A stretch of DNA of 64,000 nt from Diacronema lutheri. Its lineage: Eukaryota; Haptophyta; Pavlovophyceae; Pavlovales; Pavlovaceae. A model generated the notes under the pieces. It had not been told where the DNA came from. It saw only the letters and a program-made list of their open reading frames with translations, and did no database searches. The translations under genes and the position numbers were made by a program. Position 1 is the first letter of the stretch; every line of letters starts with the position of its first letter. The stretch spans positions 1,674,001 to 1,738,000 of the forward strand of contig JAGTXO010000002.1 of NCBI GenBank assembly GCA_019448385.1. Direction: 5' to 3'. Positions 43,901 to 52,383 of the stretch are shown here, piece after piece.

Positions 43901-45529
43901 CTGCGCGACCACGATGGCGAGCCGATCAAGTGGACAGGCACAAACGGCAACACCCCGCCGATGTCGGACGTGCGCGTCAGGTACGCGGTCTTTGCGACGC
44001 GCTTCGACATCTCCAACCGCGTCTTCGACTACGCCGGGCGCGAGCGGCCGCCGGCCGATCTGCCGTGGCACGCGCGGCGCTCGTGGGTTGGCCTCGCGCC
44101 GCTGCCGCGCGTGCCGCTCCCGGGCCGGCAGCCCGTCAAGTCGGTGGTGACAGATGGCGTCGCCGTGCACGCCGTCGGGACCGTCCTCGTGCCGAAGGCG
44201 CAGGCGCCGGCCGGCGGCTCGGGCGTCCTGCACCGCTGGCGCCGGCCGGACGGGCGCATCGCCGTCGCGCTCGGCTCCGAGCTGCGGCGGGCGATCGACG
44301 TCGAGGCGGCGGTCGTCGTCGCGGCCGACCCGAACATGGGCAACATCACCACCTACTCTGCGCACGTCGGGCGGGCGGCCGTCTGGCGGCAGTTCACGCA
44401 GCGCGCGCGCGCGCGCGCCGCGGGCTTTGCGCGCGAGACGGCCAAGACCAACGCGGCGCGGCGGCGCGTGCGCACCGACGGGCGCGGCGAGGAGTTCAGC
44501 GTGGAGGCGGACGAGGCGCGGCTTGGCGAGGCGCACAGCGCCAAGGTGCTCGACGCGGGCAAATACATCGCCTTCCACCGCGAGAGCGCGCGGGTGCGCG
44601 AGCGCGCCGCCGAGCACGTGTACGACGCGCCGGCGCGCCGGAAGGAGCGCTGGCGGCGCGACAGCGGCGGGCGGTCCAACGCGGCGCGCGTCGCCGAGGC
44701 GCTCATCGCGGCGCACTGTGTCGACGGCGTGACGCGCGACCGGCTGCTCGTGTGCGTGGGCAAGTGGCTGCGCGACCACAAGGGCGCGCAGCCCAAGGGC
44801 GCGCCGCCCGCCTTCCAGGTGGGGCTGCTGCGCGAGCTGCGGCGGCGCGGCGTCGCGGCCGTCTTCGTGCCCGAGCCGTACACGTCGATGCACTGCTCGA
44901 TGCCGCGGCTCGCCAAGGGCGGCAGGCTGCAGCGCTGCGGCGCGGAGCTCGCGCAGAACCCGCGCCTGCCCGTGGCAAAGGGCGGCACGCGCACGGTGCA
45001 CGCGCTCGTCATCTGCCCGGCGTGCAACGGCGGCAAGAAGCCCGTGCACCGCGACTACAACGCCGCGCGCAACATCTTCTACGACGTGCACGACATGGCG
45101 GCGCACGCGGCCGGGCGCGACACCACGTCGACGCCTGAGCGCTTTGCCCTCGTGCTCGCCTGGTGGGCGCGCGGCGAGGTGTGGGAGCGTGAGGAGCGCA
45201 TGGTGCACGGCGAGGGCGACGACTGCGACGACGAGTGCGACGGCGACGACGAGGGCGACGACGAGGGCGACGACGACGACGACGACGATGGCAGCGGCGA
45301 CGGCGGCGGCGGCGAGGGCGACGGCGACGGCGACGGCGACGGAGGCGGCGGCGGCGACGACGACGATGACGGCGGGGGAGGCGGCGGCGGCGACGGCGGT
45401 GGCGACGACGGCGGCGGGCGCGGCGGCGGTGGCGGCGGCGGCTCTCGCGCCCGCACCCCCGCCCGCGGAGCTGCCAGCGCCAGTGCCGGCGGCGGCAGCG
45501 CGCGCGGGCCGAAGCGCGGCCGGCGTTGA
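26666..45529 (+). CDS. Giant multidomain protein: Ulp1-like proteases, YqaJ-like nuclease, chromodomain and C-terminal Fanzor nuclease
   Basis: ATG 26,666 opens a gene of three exons (26,666-30,340; 30,504-43,676; 43,805-45,529). Both introns are GT-AG, 163 and 128 bp, and keep phase 0, giving ~6,190 residues. In order: an Ulp1/C48-like protease with H105, D132, Q173 and C178/179; an unrecognised stretch; one possible membrane span (~1,093-1,125); coiled coil across intron 1; Arg/Ala-rich and repeat linkers; a second C48-like module with H2497, D2520, Q2561, C2566; poly-Ala; three weaker protease-like modules (~3,154-3,342, ~4,702-4,875, ~4,932-5,135); a YqaJ/lambda-exonuclease-like domain (~3,950-4,130; D4047, E4062-x-K4064); a Josephin- or USP-like remnant (~4,300-4,420); a chromodomain (~5,180-5,240); the Fanzor (~5,330-6,190). 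No stop or frame change interrupts 13 kb of exon 2, so it is under coding constraint or very young. Whether it is cut into separate enzymes by its own proteases is open. Splicing is inferred; separate genes are the alternative. Confidence 0.7.
26750..27260 (+). other. Ulp1/C48-like protease module 1
   Basis: Residues ~30-195 of the giant protein. GLVHWTAAYLLL supplies the histidine, LLADSRTLG the aspartate, PPQSGAACCF the oxyanion glutamine and the nucleophile. Spacings H-D 27, D-Q 41, Q-C 5 or 6 are close to those of Ulp1 (SUMO protease family). Confidence 0.6.
33560..33832 (+). repeat. In-frame ~57-bp minisatellite in the giant gene (~5 copies)
   Basis: Units encode APAADGVFPAPLAAAASAF with small variation; a disordered linker before the second protease module. 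Confidence 0.8.
33950..34640 (+). other. Ulp1/C48-like protease module 2
   Basis: Residues ~2,375-2,605. SGHFTALRLV (H2497), YDAVLVDTLA (D2520), NEAAQRGATCGLAIVG (Q2561, C2566): the classic H-D-Q-C order with CG at the nucleophile, the best-preserved protease in the protein. Confidence 0.7.
34770..34990 (+). repeat. GCC repeat coding polyalanine/polyproline
   Basis: Runs of GCC with CCG/CCACCG blocks encode ~70 residues of Ala and Pro (residues ~2,648-2,720). Confidence 0.9.
38680..39230 (+). other. YqaJ/lambda-exonuclease-like PD-(D/E)XK nuclease domain
   Basis: Residues ~3,950-4,130. SPRWHDERWEEVTGSKVGD is the usual entry of the family, followed by a helix with GILGEAVALRK (metal-site Glu), FSPDGLAILPE (D4047), LVEVKTLTKA (E4062, K4064) and the Q-rich helix HRDQLQLGMHVLGV. 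These are the motifs of the viral/phage recombination exonucleases that chew one strand from DNA ends. Confidence 0.75.
40490..40632 (+). repeat. AAPPP repeat (Pro/Ala linker)
   Basis: About nine PPPxAAP units, residues ~4,554-4,602, between an AT-hook-like PRPRGRAP stretch and the next module. Confidence 0.85.
42367..42545 (+). other. Chromodomain
   Basis: Residues ~5,180-5,240: YEVEAVVDERR, FQFRIRWRGYDES, DTWEPEANV give the chromodomain pattern with the three aromatic-cage positions (Y, W, W). Chromodomains read methylated histone tails and occur in several transposon integrases and transposases. Confidence 0.85.
42811..45529 (+). other. Fanzor nuclease region of the giant gene (with one intron)
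   Basis: The region starts with VVKRSTLNAG and a helix RIAAAVHRLTTQAYRVINKV like the N-terminus of TnpB-type proteins, then an all-helical/beta recognition part, then RuvC. RuvC-I is VVVAADPNMGNI (D5791), RuvC-II VFVPEPYTSMHCS (E5973), RuvC-III HRDYNAARN (D6033). The zinc ribbon is formed by the Cys of MHCS, RCG and CPAC. All three catalytic acids are there. The last ~150 residues are an acidic Asp/Gly tail. The intron 43,677-43,804 joins RTHN to VPRNVR. Confidence 0.8.
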
Positions 45530-45934
45530 CGCACGGCCGAGCCGCGCAGCGGTCGACGCTTTGCGGGCTCTGCCCAGGTCGCGCGCGGCTGGCGACGCGT
45601 GCCGCGCGCGGCACGACCGTGCACGCCGCCACCCGTGGCCGAGCGCGCCGCACCAGCCGGCCCGCTCCAACCGCCGTGCGGATCACGGACGCTCGCTACG
45701 GCTCGTCGGCGCGCGTCACCTGCGCCGGCGGCCACGGCGCCGTCTGCTCCGGCCTCGTCGCGAGCAGCCCGACCGCTGCTCGCCGCCCGCACGCCGCCGC
45801 AGCAACGCTGCGCGTCGTGCTCCCCCGCTCGCCAAACGCGAAGAGCTCCCTCACAAGGACGTCCTTCCGAACGGCCCGCGCTGCACTCGGGGCGCGATCG
45901 TGCCCCTGATCGGATTTGGCTTGACCATCTATAC
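45530..45934 (+). ncRNA. Conserved 3' non-coding tail, candidate omega-RNA (copy 2)
   Basis: Matches 509-915 with a handful of differences and a 4-bp indel (GCTC near 45,893), up to the shared end GACCATCTATAC. No frame is convincing. Same reasoning and caveats as for copy 1. Confidence 0.4.
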
Positions 45935-46235
45935 ATACCCATACTAACCCATACTAACCAATCTTCACGCGTGGTGGCACTGGTGTGCGATCAGCCAATC
46001 ACCGGCGCCTGGAGAATGGGCGCCTGGTCCACCGCGAGCCAGAGCTCAAGGAGCCAGGCGCCAGCCATTGCACTCAGTGAACGAGCGTGCGTGAGCGCTG
46101 CAGCGGGGAGCGCTTGCCTCATCGTGGGCGCGAGTCACCGCCTCACAGCCTGTTGGCGCGCGAGGCGCGCGCGCGCCAGCCGTCGGACGACGAATTGGCG
46201 GCCTGGTGCGCGGCCTCAACGATGCCGCCGTGCGC
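45935..46235. other. Intergenic flank of the Fanzor element
   Basis: Begins with a small ATACTAACCC tandem repeat (~45,938-45,962) directly after the element end; the rest shows no gene. Confidence 0.5.
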
Positions 46236-47165
46236 TCACTTGGCAGCGCCGCCGCCACCGGCGCGCGGCTTCTTGCCAAACGGCGCAAGAAGCGCGGCCC
46301 ACGCTCCGGCGAGCGCTGCGGCCGCGACCGCGCACGCGCGCGGATTGACGCGCTTTGCGACGACGGTGATCACGAGCACGGACGCGACGACGAGCGCGGC
46401 CTCGAGTAGCGCGGCCGCGAGCGATGGCGGCTCGTCCTCGTGCGTCGACCGGTCTGTGCCGCGCGCTCCGCCGTCAAGTTTGGGCTTGTCGGCGCCGATC
46501 GCCGCCTTGGGCTTGGGCGTGGCGCCCTTGTTCCCGCTCTCCGCTTTGCTGCACTTCGACTTGACATGCGCCGCCTTGCCTGCTTTGGCCCCGGCGGCCG
46601 CCGGGGTGGCCTCCGTATCGGCGGCTAAGCCGGCCGTGTCGGCCGTGGGCACAGGCGGCTCGTCGGCCTCCGCGCGCTGCTCGTCAACGACGCTCGACGA
46701 GCGCGACAGGCGTGGCGTCGTCTCGGCCGTGGTCACCGTGCCATCCGCCGCCACCTCGCGCGACACGAGCACGAGCTTGAGCTCCTCGAGCAGCGTGTTC
46801 GTCGACGATGTGCCCGCGTGCATGAGCGCCGGCAGGTCGCGCACGCGCTCCATCACGGCAGCCTGCACGCGCGGATCGTTGGCAAGGTCCTTGCCGAGTG
46901 CAAGGACCGAGCGCGTCGTCGCCTCGTCCACCGCGGGCGCAACCCACCCGTTGCCTAGCTCGCGAAGCTCGTATGCGCTGCCGCCGGCGAGCAATTCGAA
47001 GCTCTTTGCGCCAATCTCGCGGCTCACCTCGTCGACTTCAGCCTCCGAGATGAGCTCATAGCTCGCAGACATGGGCGACGGAGCCTTGCACTCCGCCTCC
47101 GACGAGCCCGCCGCGATCGCCGCCGGCAATGCCGCGCCCGCAGCGAGGGCCAAACGCCGCTGCAT
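46236..47165 (-). CDS. Membrane protein with signal peptide, family unknown
   Basis: An uninterrupted minus-strand ORF of 309 residues starts MQRRLALAAGAALPAAIAAG, a signal peptide. The lumenal part has an ordered stretch SEAEVDEVSREIGAKSFELL and DEATTRSVLALGKDLANDPR followed by a Ser/Thr/Lys-rich linker. Near the C-terminus lie two hydrophobic segments (AALLEAALVVASVLVITVVA and ACAVAAAALAGAWAALLAPF) with a basic tail GKKPRAGGGGAAK. It converges on the Fanzor gene, 300 bp from the element end. Homology is not recognised; the layout suggests an ER/plastid-membrane anchored protein. Confidence 0.7.
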   Translation of the reverse strand: MQRRLALAAGAALPAAIAAGSSEAECKAPSPMSASYELISEAEVDEVSREIGAKSFELLAGGSAYELRELGNGWVAPAVDEATTRSVLALGKDLANDPRVQAAVMERVRDLPALMHAGTSSTNTLLEELKLVLVSREVAADGTVTTAETTPRLSRSSSVVDEQRAEADEPPVPTADTAGLAADTEATPAAAGAKAGKAAHVKSKCSKAESGNKGATPKPKAAIGADKPKLDGGARGTDRSTHEDEPPSLAAALLEAALVVASVLVITVVAKRVNPRACAVAAAALAGAWAALLAPFGKKPRAGGGGAAK

Positions 47166-47245
47166 TCTTCTCGGACCTCGGGGCTGGCTGGACGCGCCAC
47201 AGCCGGCAACTGGGGACTCGTCCACTGCCAAAAAAATAAATAATA

Positions 47246-47253
47246 AATAAAGG
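47246..47253. repeat. hAT target-site duplication, left
   Basis: AATAAAGG, identical to 52,150-52,157. Confidence 0.9.
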
Positions 47254-47421
47254 CAGCGTTCTCCCTTCGCTGCGCTGGCGTCAGTGACGCGTCGCCTCGC
47301 AACGATGGCCGCGCGTGACGATGTGACGTGACGTTCGTCACCGTCGCGGCATCGCGTGACGGTGACGAGTGACGGTCGCGAAGATCGTCGCGACGATGAG
47401 CGCCGGCACACTTCCAACAGC

Positions 47422-47512
47422 CATGTCGCCAGTAACCGCGAGCGCGCCGTAGGCGTCTTCCCGGGGAGACGCCTACGGCGACGCCCCCCCACTCGCGGCG
47501 GCTACTGGCGTC
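47422..47512. repeat. ~85-bp two-storey hairpin inside the hAT left region
   Basis: The inner stem CGCCGTAGGCGTCT / AGACGCCTACGGCG is perfect with a CCCGGGG-like loop; an outer stem pairs CGCCAGTAACCGCGAG with CTCGCGGCGGCTACTGGCG. It may be a transposase-binding structure or a transcribed structured RNA. Confidence 0.7.
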
Positions 47513-47811
47513 GCCCACGACCACGTCTCGAAGCTGCGCCATGAAGCCGCTCTTCACCTGCTCGCCTCGCTCGCTCGCAATTGCGCTGGGACGTTCGCGC
47601 GGCGCCAGGACGCGGAAATCTTTTGCTCCGTGCTCGCCGGCGTGCCGCCGGCCGGGCGCGCAGCTCTGCGGTCTCGGTGCGTGCTCACCGTCGATATTGT
47701 CGTCGTGCTCAATGGCATGGGCTCGGCGCCCCAGCTCGCGCAGACACCGTGCGAGCTTAAGTCGATCTCGTACTGCCCCACGCGCTACGGCCAGTCGGAC
47801 ACGCGTCGCTG

Positions 47812-48950
47812 TCAGGCCGCTGAGAGCGGCGGGCGGCGGCCGTCGGCGGGATACGGCGGCGCGAGTGCGCTCAGCTCGACGGGGTGCCCTACGAGCGTGC
47901 GCTGCAAGGTCGCCACCTGCCGCCAACCGCGCGCAACATTTGCGTCCGCGTCCAGCTCCGCCTTCGTGGGCACGTCGGCGGGCCGAGCGGCATTCGACTC
48001 GTCGGATGCACCTTCTGGCCCGAGCGCACGCGCGTCATGGCCGCGCGCGAGCGCGACGACCGCGTGCGTGATCGCGCCGCGCAGCCGCTCCGCCGCCTCG
48101 GCGTGCTCGCCGCGCTCGACGAGACGGAGCGCAAGCGCAGCTTCGCCGCCACCGCCGCCGCCGCCGCCGGCCAGGCGTTCGTGCTGCTCGTCGGCGGACG
48201 GAGCGTCGGCGGCGGCGTCGGGCGTCGCGGCCGCGCGCGCCACGTCGTCCGCCGCGCACTGGCACAGCGCCTCGCGCGCGGCGCACGCGGCGACGCTCGC
48301 GCTCACCGCGGCGCCGACCGGCGCGCCGTCCATGCCGGCATTGTCGCCAGCACCTACGAGCTGGCGCGCGTGTACCGCGAGCGCCTGCAAGCGTTGCGTG
48401 CGCTCCGCGGCGAAGAGGGAGAGGAGGAGCTGCGCGGCCGAGCGCGCTGCGGCGCCGAGCCCGCGTGCGCCATCCGCGCCGGCCGAGCCGAGCGCGCGCA
48501 GCGTGGCAGACGCGTCGCCGTCATTGGCCGCGCACGCGGCTGCGCGCAGCGCGGCGGCGGCGGGCAGCGCGGCGGCGGCTTCGGCGGCGGTCGAGATGGC
48601 CGGCGCGCCTGCGCCGTCCGCGCCGTCCGCCGCGAGCTCGGCGAGGGCTGCGAATTGCACGGCCGCGCCGTCGAGGTCGCCCGCGATAATCCGCGCGATC
48701 GCGCAGCGCGGCGCGCGGCGGCGGCGCGCTGGCCACGGAGGGGAAGCCTGCGTCGAGCGCTCCGGCGAGCGCGGCACGCGCGTCGGCGCACGTGCCAACG
48801 GGGGCGTCGGCGTCGAGCGCGCGCGCGGCGCGGCGCGCGACGTCGGCGGCGCGCGCAGCCGAGCGCGTCCGAGCGGCGCGCGGACTCTAAGCCGAGCGTC
48901 TCGGCACACGCCGTGCACACCTCGGCGATGCGCGCGAGCTCGGCGCGCAT
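47812..48950 (-). CDS. Helical Ala-rich protein carried inside the hAT element
   Basis: A minus-strand gene starts probably at ATG 48,950 (MRAELARIAEVCTACAETLG) and ends at 47,812 in a long, clean helical stretch: IIAGDLDGAAVQFAALAELA, AVSASVAACAAREALCQCAA, ALALRLVERGEHAEAAERLR, ending PADGRRPPLSAA. The helix pairs look TPR- or HEAT-like. Between 48,850 and 48,680 the reading frame changes twice (a middle piece reads DARAALAGALDAGF), so one or two small introns or indels are present that I cannot place. It is in the same orientation as the transposase and downstream of it. It may be captured host sequence or a second hAT protein. Confidence 0.5.
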
Positions 48951-49331
48951 CGCCGACGCACCGTGCGCGCCGGGCGCGTCGGCTTGACATGGAAGCCTGC
49001 GGCGTTGTGGGCGGCGCTTGCCGCCGGCGCAGCGACGGCGGTCGGATCGCGGTGCGGGGTAGATGCGTGGGGGTGTCCACCCCTACCGCGTCATGCCGCG
49101 TCCTTGCCGCTCCTGTCGTCCCGGCGTGCACAGGGTTAGCGCTCTGCCTGCGGACGTGCGCTGCGCGCGCTCTGCCGCTCACTACGTTCGTTGCCCCGCG
49201 GCCAAGTTCCCGCCCATCGCAGAAATGAAAGTGTCCTTCGCCACACTTACTTTAATGTGATTTGAGACGACGACGCATCCGACTGGACAGCGGGAACAGG
49301 AGCACGTGCGCAGAGCGAGGAGTCACCGAAT

Positions 49332-51988
49332 CTAACTTATGACGATGCTCTTTCCGACCTCGGGGTAGGTGCGTCGCATGTAGCACATGAAGCGCTTGTT
49401 CATGCGTAGGATGACAAGCCTTTCGAGCTCCTCGTGGCCAAGGAGCGAGTTGCCGTCCGTCAGCACGGTGTTGGCGCACGACAGCATGCGCTCGCAGAAG
49501 CTCTCAGCCATGAGCGAGCCGACCTGGCCCCACGAGCGGCTCGCCATCAGCGGAATGTAGCCAAAGGTCGGATGCTTGTCGATGGTGCCGTTGTTGAGCA
49601 GCTTGCCGCGGTAGAATCTGCCGAGCGGCAGGCCGACGAGATCGTCGACCACATCGGGGCGCTGCGGAATCTCGCAGCCGGGAAACTCGACGGCGAGGTT
49701 GATTTGCGTGCGCAGCCAGGCATCGGCCTGCGTCGTCACCCGCTCGCGCAGCGCGTGCTCGAGCGCGGCGTGGTTGGTCTGCTCGTCGGACAGCTGCGCC
49801 TGCGCGCGCGGCGTCCAACTACTCTCGAGCGCATCTGGCGCGCCGCGCGTTGGCGTGAGAGGCACGCTCGCGGCTGCTGGGAAGGCAGCAGCTGCTGGAA
49901 GGGGCGAAGCAGCGGCAGCGGCCGCTTCCGCGTTAAACCTGTCGACCTGCTTCTCGAACTTGATCATCTCATTGATGAGGAGCGCGCGCGCAGCTTTTCG
50001 CTCGCTGACGGAGAAATGACTGCAGCCCTTGGTGCGCACGTCCAGCACAGTGGCGAGCTGCTCGCGCGGCGTGATGGTGATCCGCGCGTCGGAGACTGGC
50101 TCCTCGATGTCCTTGCCGCAAAACCGGCGCTGAAATTCGACGAGTGCGCGCTTCAGGCACTCCCTGCCAAGCGGCGTCATGTCCGCGACGTCGCACATCT
50201 CGCGCGCGTGCTCAACCGAAGAACCGGCAGACACCTTGTCCCTCTTGATGATCGCAACTGCGCGACGGGCGACAAAAGCGCACGCCAGGTGGTCAAGCCA
50301 GCACGCAAACGCCCGGGGCGCAATCAGCGCGCGCGCACGCTGGTTGCTTTTCAGCGCTGCCTCGAGCTTGAGAAGCACGAGGGGGACGTACGGGCCCACA
50401 CACATCTTCTCCTTCTGCGCGAGCGTGGTCAGGTGCTTGGTCTGGTTGAGGACGGCTTCGAACTCGCGAGCAGTCTGCCACTGTACGTCAGTCAGCTGCG
50501 GGCACGTGTCCTTGACCTGGTCAAACTGGCTCATGTGCGTCGCGAGCGGGCGCTCCATCCGCACGACTGAGTTGAGGAGCATGAGGCGTGAGGCGACTCG
50601 CGTCGTGTTGAGGTCGACCGCCAGCTTGATTTCGGGCGCCTAAAGGGATAGTAAGGGGCAATTCGTCGCAAATCAATTCACGCCGCACACGTCGCGTCGC
50701 GCGCGCGGCCTTTGCTGGGAGCGCGCCGCACCTTCAGTACGCGCGCCATGTCGTGGAGGACCGAGAGGCGGCTGCTGTAGCTGAACCACACGGCGAGCAT
50801 GTGAATCCGGTTGATGAGCACCTGCCCCTCCTTAAAGGGATTGACGACTCTGCCCTTCTTGGAGCGCACGAGGTCGCCGATGGCCGACTTGCCAACCTTG
50901 TCGCCGTCGTGCATCAGGCACACGTTGCTGTCGAGGACGTCGAGCTCGTTGCCAACTCCTGCAGCTGCTCGGTCGGACGTGACGACGCCAATGAGCTCGC
51001 TGAGCTCGATTCCGGCGAGCGCCTCGATGCGCGACTGCAGCGTGTCCGCGACGGTCGCGTTGGTGTTGTCCCTGTCGTGCCGGACGAACACGATCGCGAC
51101 GACCATGTTGCTGTCGAAGTCGGGCGGGATGAACTGCAAGCCGGCCGCCTGATACTTGGCGTGGTTGGCGAGAGTGCCGCCGTCGTGGATGAGCTGCATG
51201 AACAAATTGCCCTTAGCCTCCGCGTGCATCTTCTTAACAAGGAAGATGAGGTACGCTTCGAAGCACGCGAACTCAGCGTTCACGTAGTCGGTGAGCTGCT
51301 TGGACGTGAGCAAGGCAGGTTTGTGCTCGTCGGTACTGAACAGCGAGAGCATCGTCTTATACTCCTCGGCGTCGAACGTGCGCTTCGAGATGAGCTGCGG
51401 CGTGTATATGTAGAATCGCGCCTGCCCCGCGAGCTGCTTGCGCGCGCGGTCCGCCGCAAAGTGCGCGTCAAGCTTTCCCTGGGAGCGCTTGCCGTGCGCG
51501 GTGAGGCTGGAGACAGCCGCGCCGTCCGCACGTGCGCCCGCGCTCCTGAGCGCCTCCATGTCCGACGTGAGCCTCGCTCTCTTGGCGTCAAAGCGCGCTG
51601 CGCCCGCCGCGCCCCCGTCCGTCGTGGCCGAGTGGAACTCACGCAGGTGCTGACCGGCGGCCGAGGTGAAGAGGCGATTGTTCTTCTTGTCAATCGAGCA
51701 ACGCAAGATTGTGTTGCACCTCTTGTCGAGCCCGACGACCACGTTGCAAATGCAATTGCCCACTTTGTGCCACGACTTTGGCGCATCGTCGGCGAGCAGG
51801 TTGACGTCGTCCCACACCTTGGATTTGACGCCCGGCGGCGGCGCATGGACGTAGAGCGATGGGACGGGTACACCATTGCGCTCGGGCAGCGGCGCATCCG
51901 CCGCTGCCGCCGGCGCTGTCGCCGCCGCCGCCGTCGCCGCCGCCGCCGCTGCCGGCGCTGCGGCCCGCCCGATGAGGTGAGCGCGCAT
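49332..51988 (-). CDS. hAT-family transposase
   Basis: Two minus-strand exons (51,988-50,732 and 50,639-49,332; GT-AG intron of 92 bp, join RVLK|APEIKLAV) give ~854 residues. After an Ala-rich leader there is a BED-type finger region (~56-121: KVWDDVNLLADDA, CICN and HLREFH). The catalytic core follows with FMQLIHDGGTLANHAKYQ and GVVTSDRAAAGVGNELDVLD, then NVCLMHDGDKVGKSAIGDL, the hAT C..H region. The C-terminus GSLMAESFCERMLSCANTVL and ELERLVILRMNKRF is the hAT dimerisation domain. The protein cuts and pastes the element; it is read from ATG 51,988, 160 bp inside the right end. Confidence 0.85.
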
Positions 51989-52149
51989 CGTCGCTTTCGT
52001 CGCGACTTCGTCGCGACCGTCGCGCTGCAAGTGACGAAATCGTCGTCGTCGCCACCGTCACTGTCTCACGCTGTGACGGGCAGTCGCGACCGTCACTGGA
52101 CGCGAGCAGCGAAGATCGTCGCGAAGATTTTAGTGACTGGAGAACGCTG

Positions 52150-52157
52150 AATAAAGG
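52150..52157. repeat. hAT target-site duplication, right
   Basis: AATAAAGG, identical to 47,246-47,253. Confidence 0.9.
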
Positions 52158-52383
52158 TGGAGAAAAATCTCGCGCTCCTGGCGGTGGCGAGCAAACGGGC
52201 GAGCGCGCCTGCCGGTGGCGCTGTGCCGTTTGTTCGGCAAGCGAGCGCCGCGCCTCACCTCGCCTCGCACACCCGTTTGCTCCACGCACGCTTTGGCTCG
52301 AGCCGTGCCACGCGCACGGGCTCCAACAAGCAGCCGGGCCCTCCAGGGGCCCACAGTGAATTGGCGGAATTGCCCACAGTGAA

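Larger units (their letters stand above)
26600..45934 (+). mobile_element. Fanzor-bearing element, copy 2 (left end not fixed)
   Basis: The right end at 45,934 is set by loss of similarity to copy 1. The left end is unknown: no inverted partner of the right tip was found and copy 1 does not extend far enough in this window. The AT-richer bases 26,600-26,660 before the ATG are the earliest likely limit, but the element could begin as far left as the USP gene. No capsid, DNA polymerase, integrase or transposase motif was recognised inside it. Confidence 0.55.
47254..52149 (-). mobile_element. hAT DNA transposon, complete, with 8-bp target duplication
   Basis: The ends are CAGCGTTCTCC at 47,254 and its inverse GGAGAACGCTG ending at 52,149; both are flanked outside by AATAAAGG (47,246-47,253 and 52,150-52,157), a perfect 8-bp target-site duplication as hAT transposons make. 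Subterminal regions share a scattered GATCGTCGCGA motif (for example 47,384-47,395 and 52,112-52,122). Inside are the spliced transposase (minus strand) and a second minus-strand ORF. The intact duplication and open transposase suggest a young insertion. Confidence 0.92.

Noticed and set aside
26600-45934. Polinton/virophage or giant-virus insertion
   Set aside because: No capsid, packaging ATPase, family-B polymerase or integrase motif was seen; Ulp1-like protease and nuclease alone are not enough.
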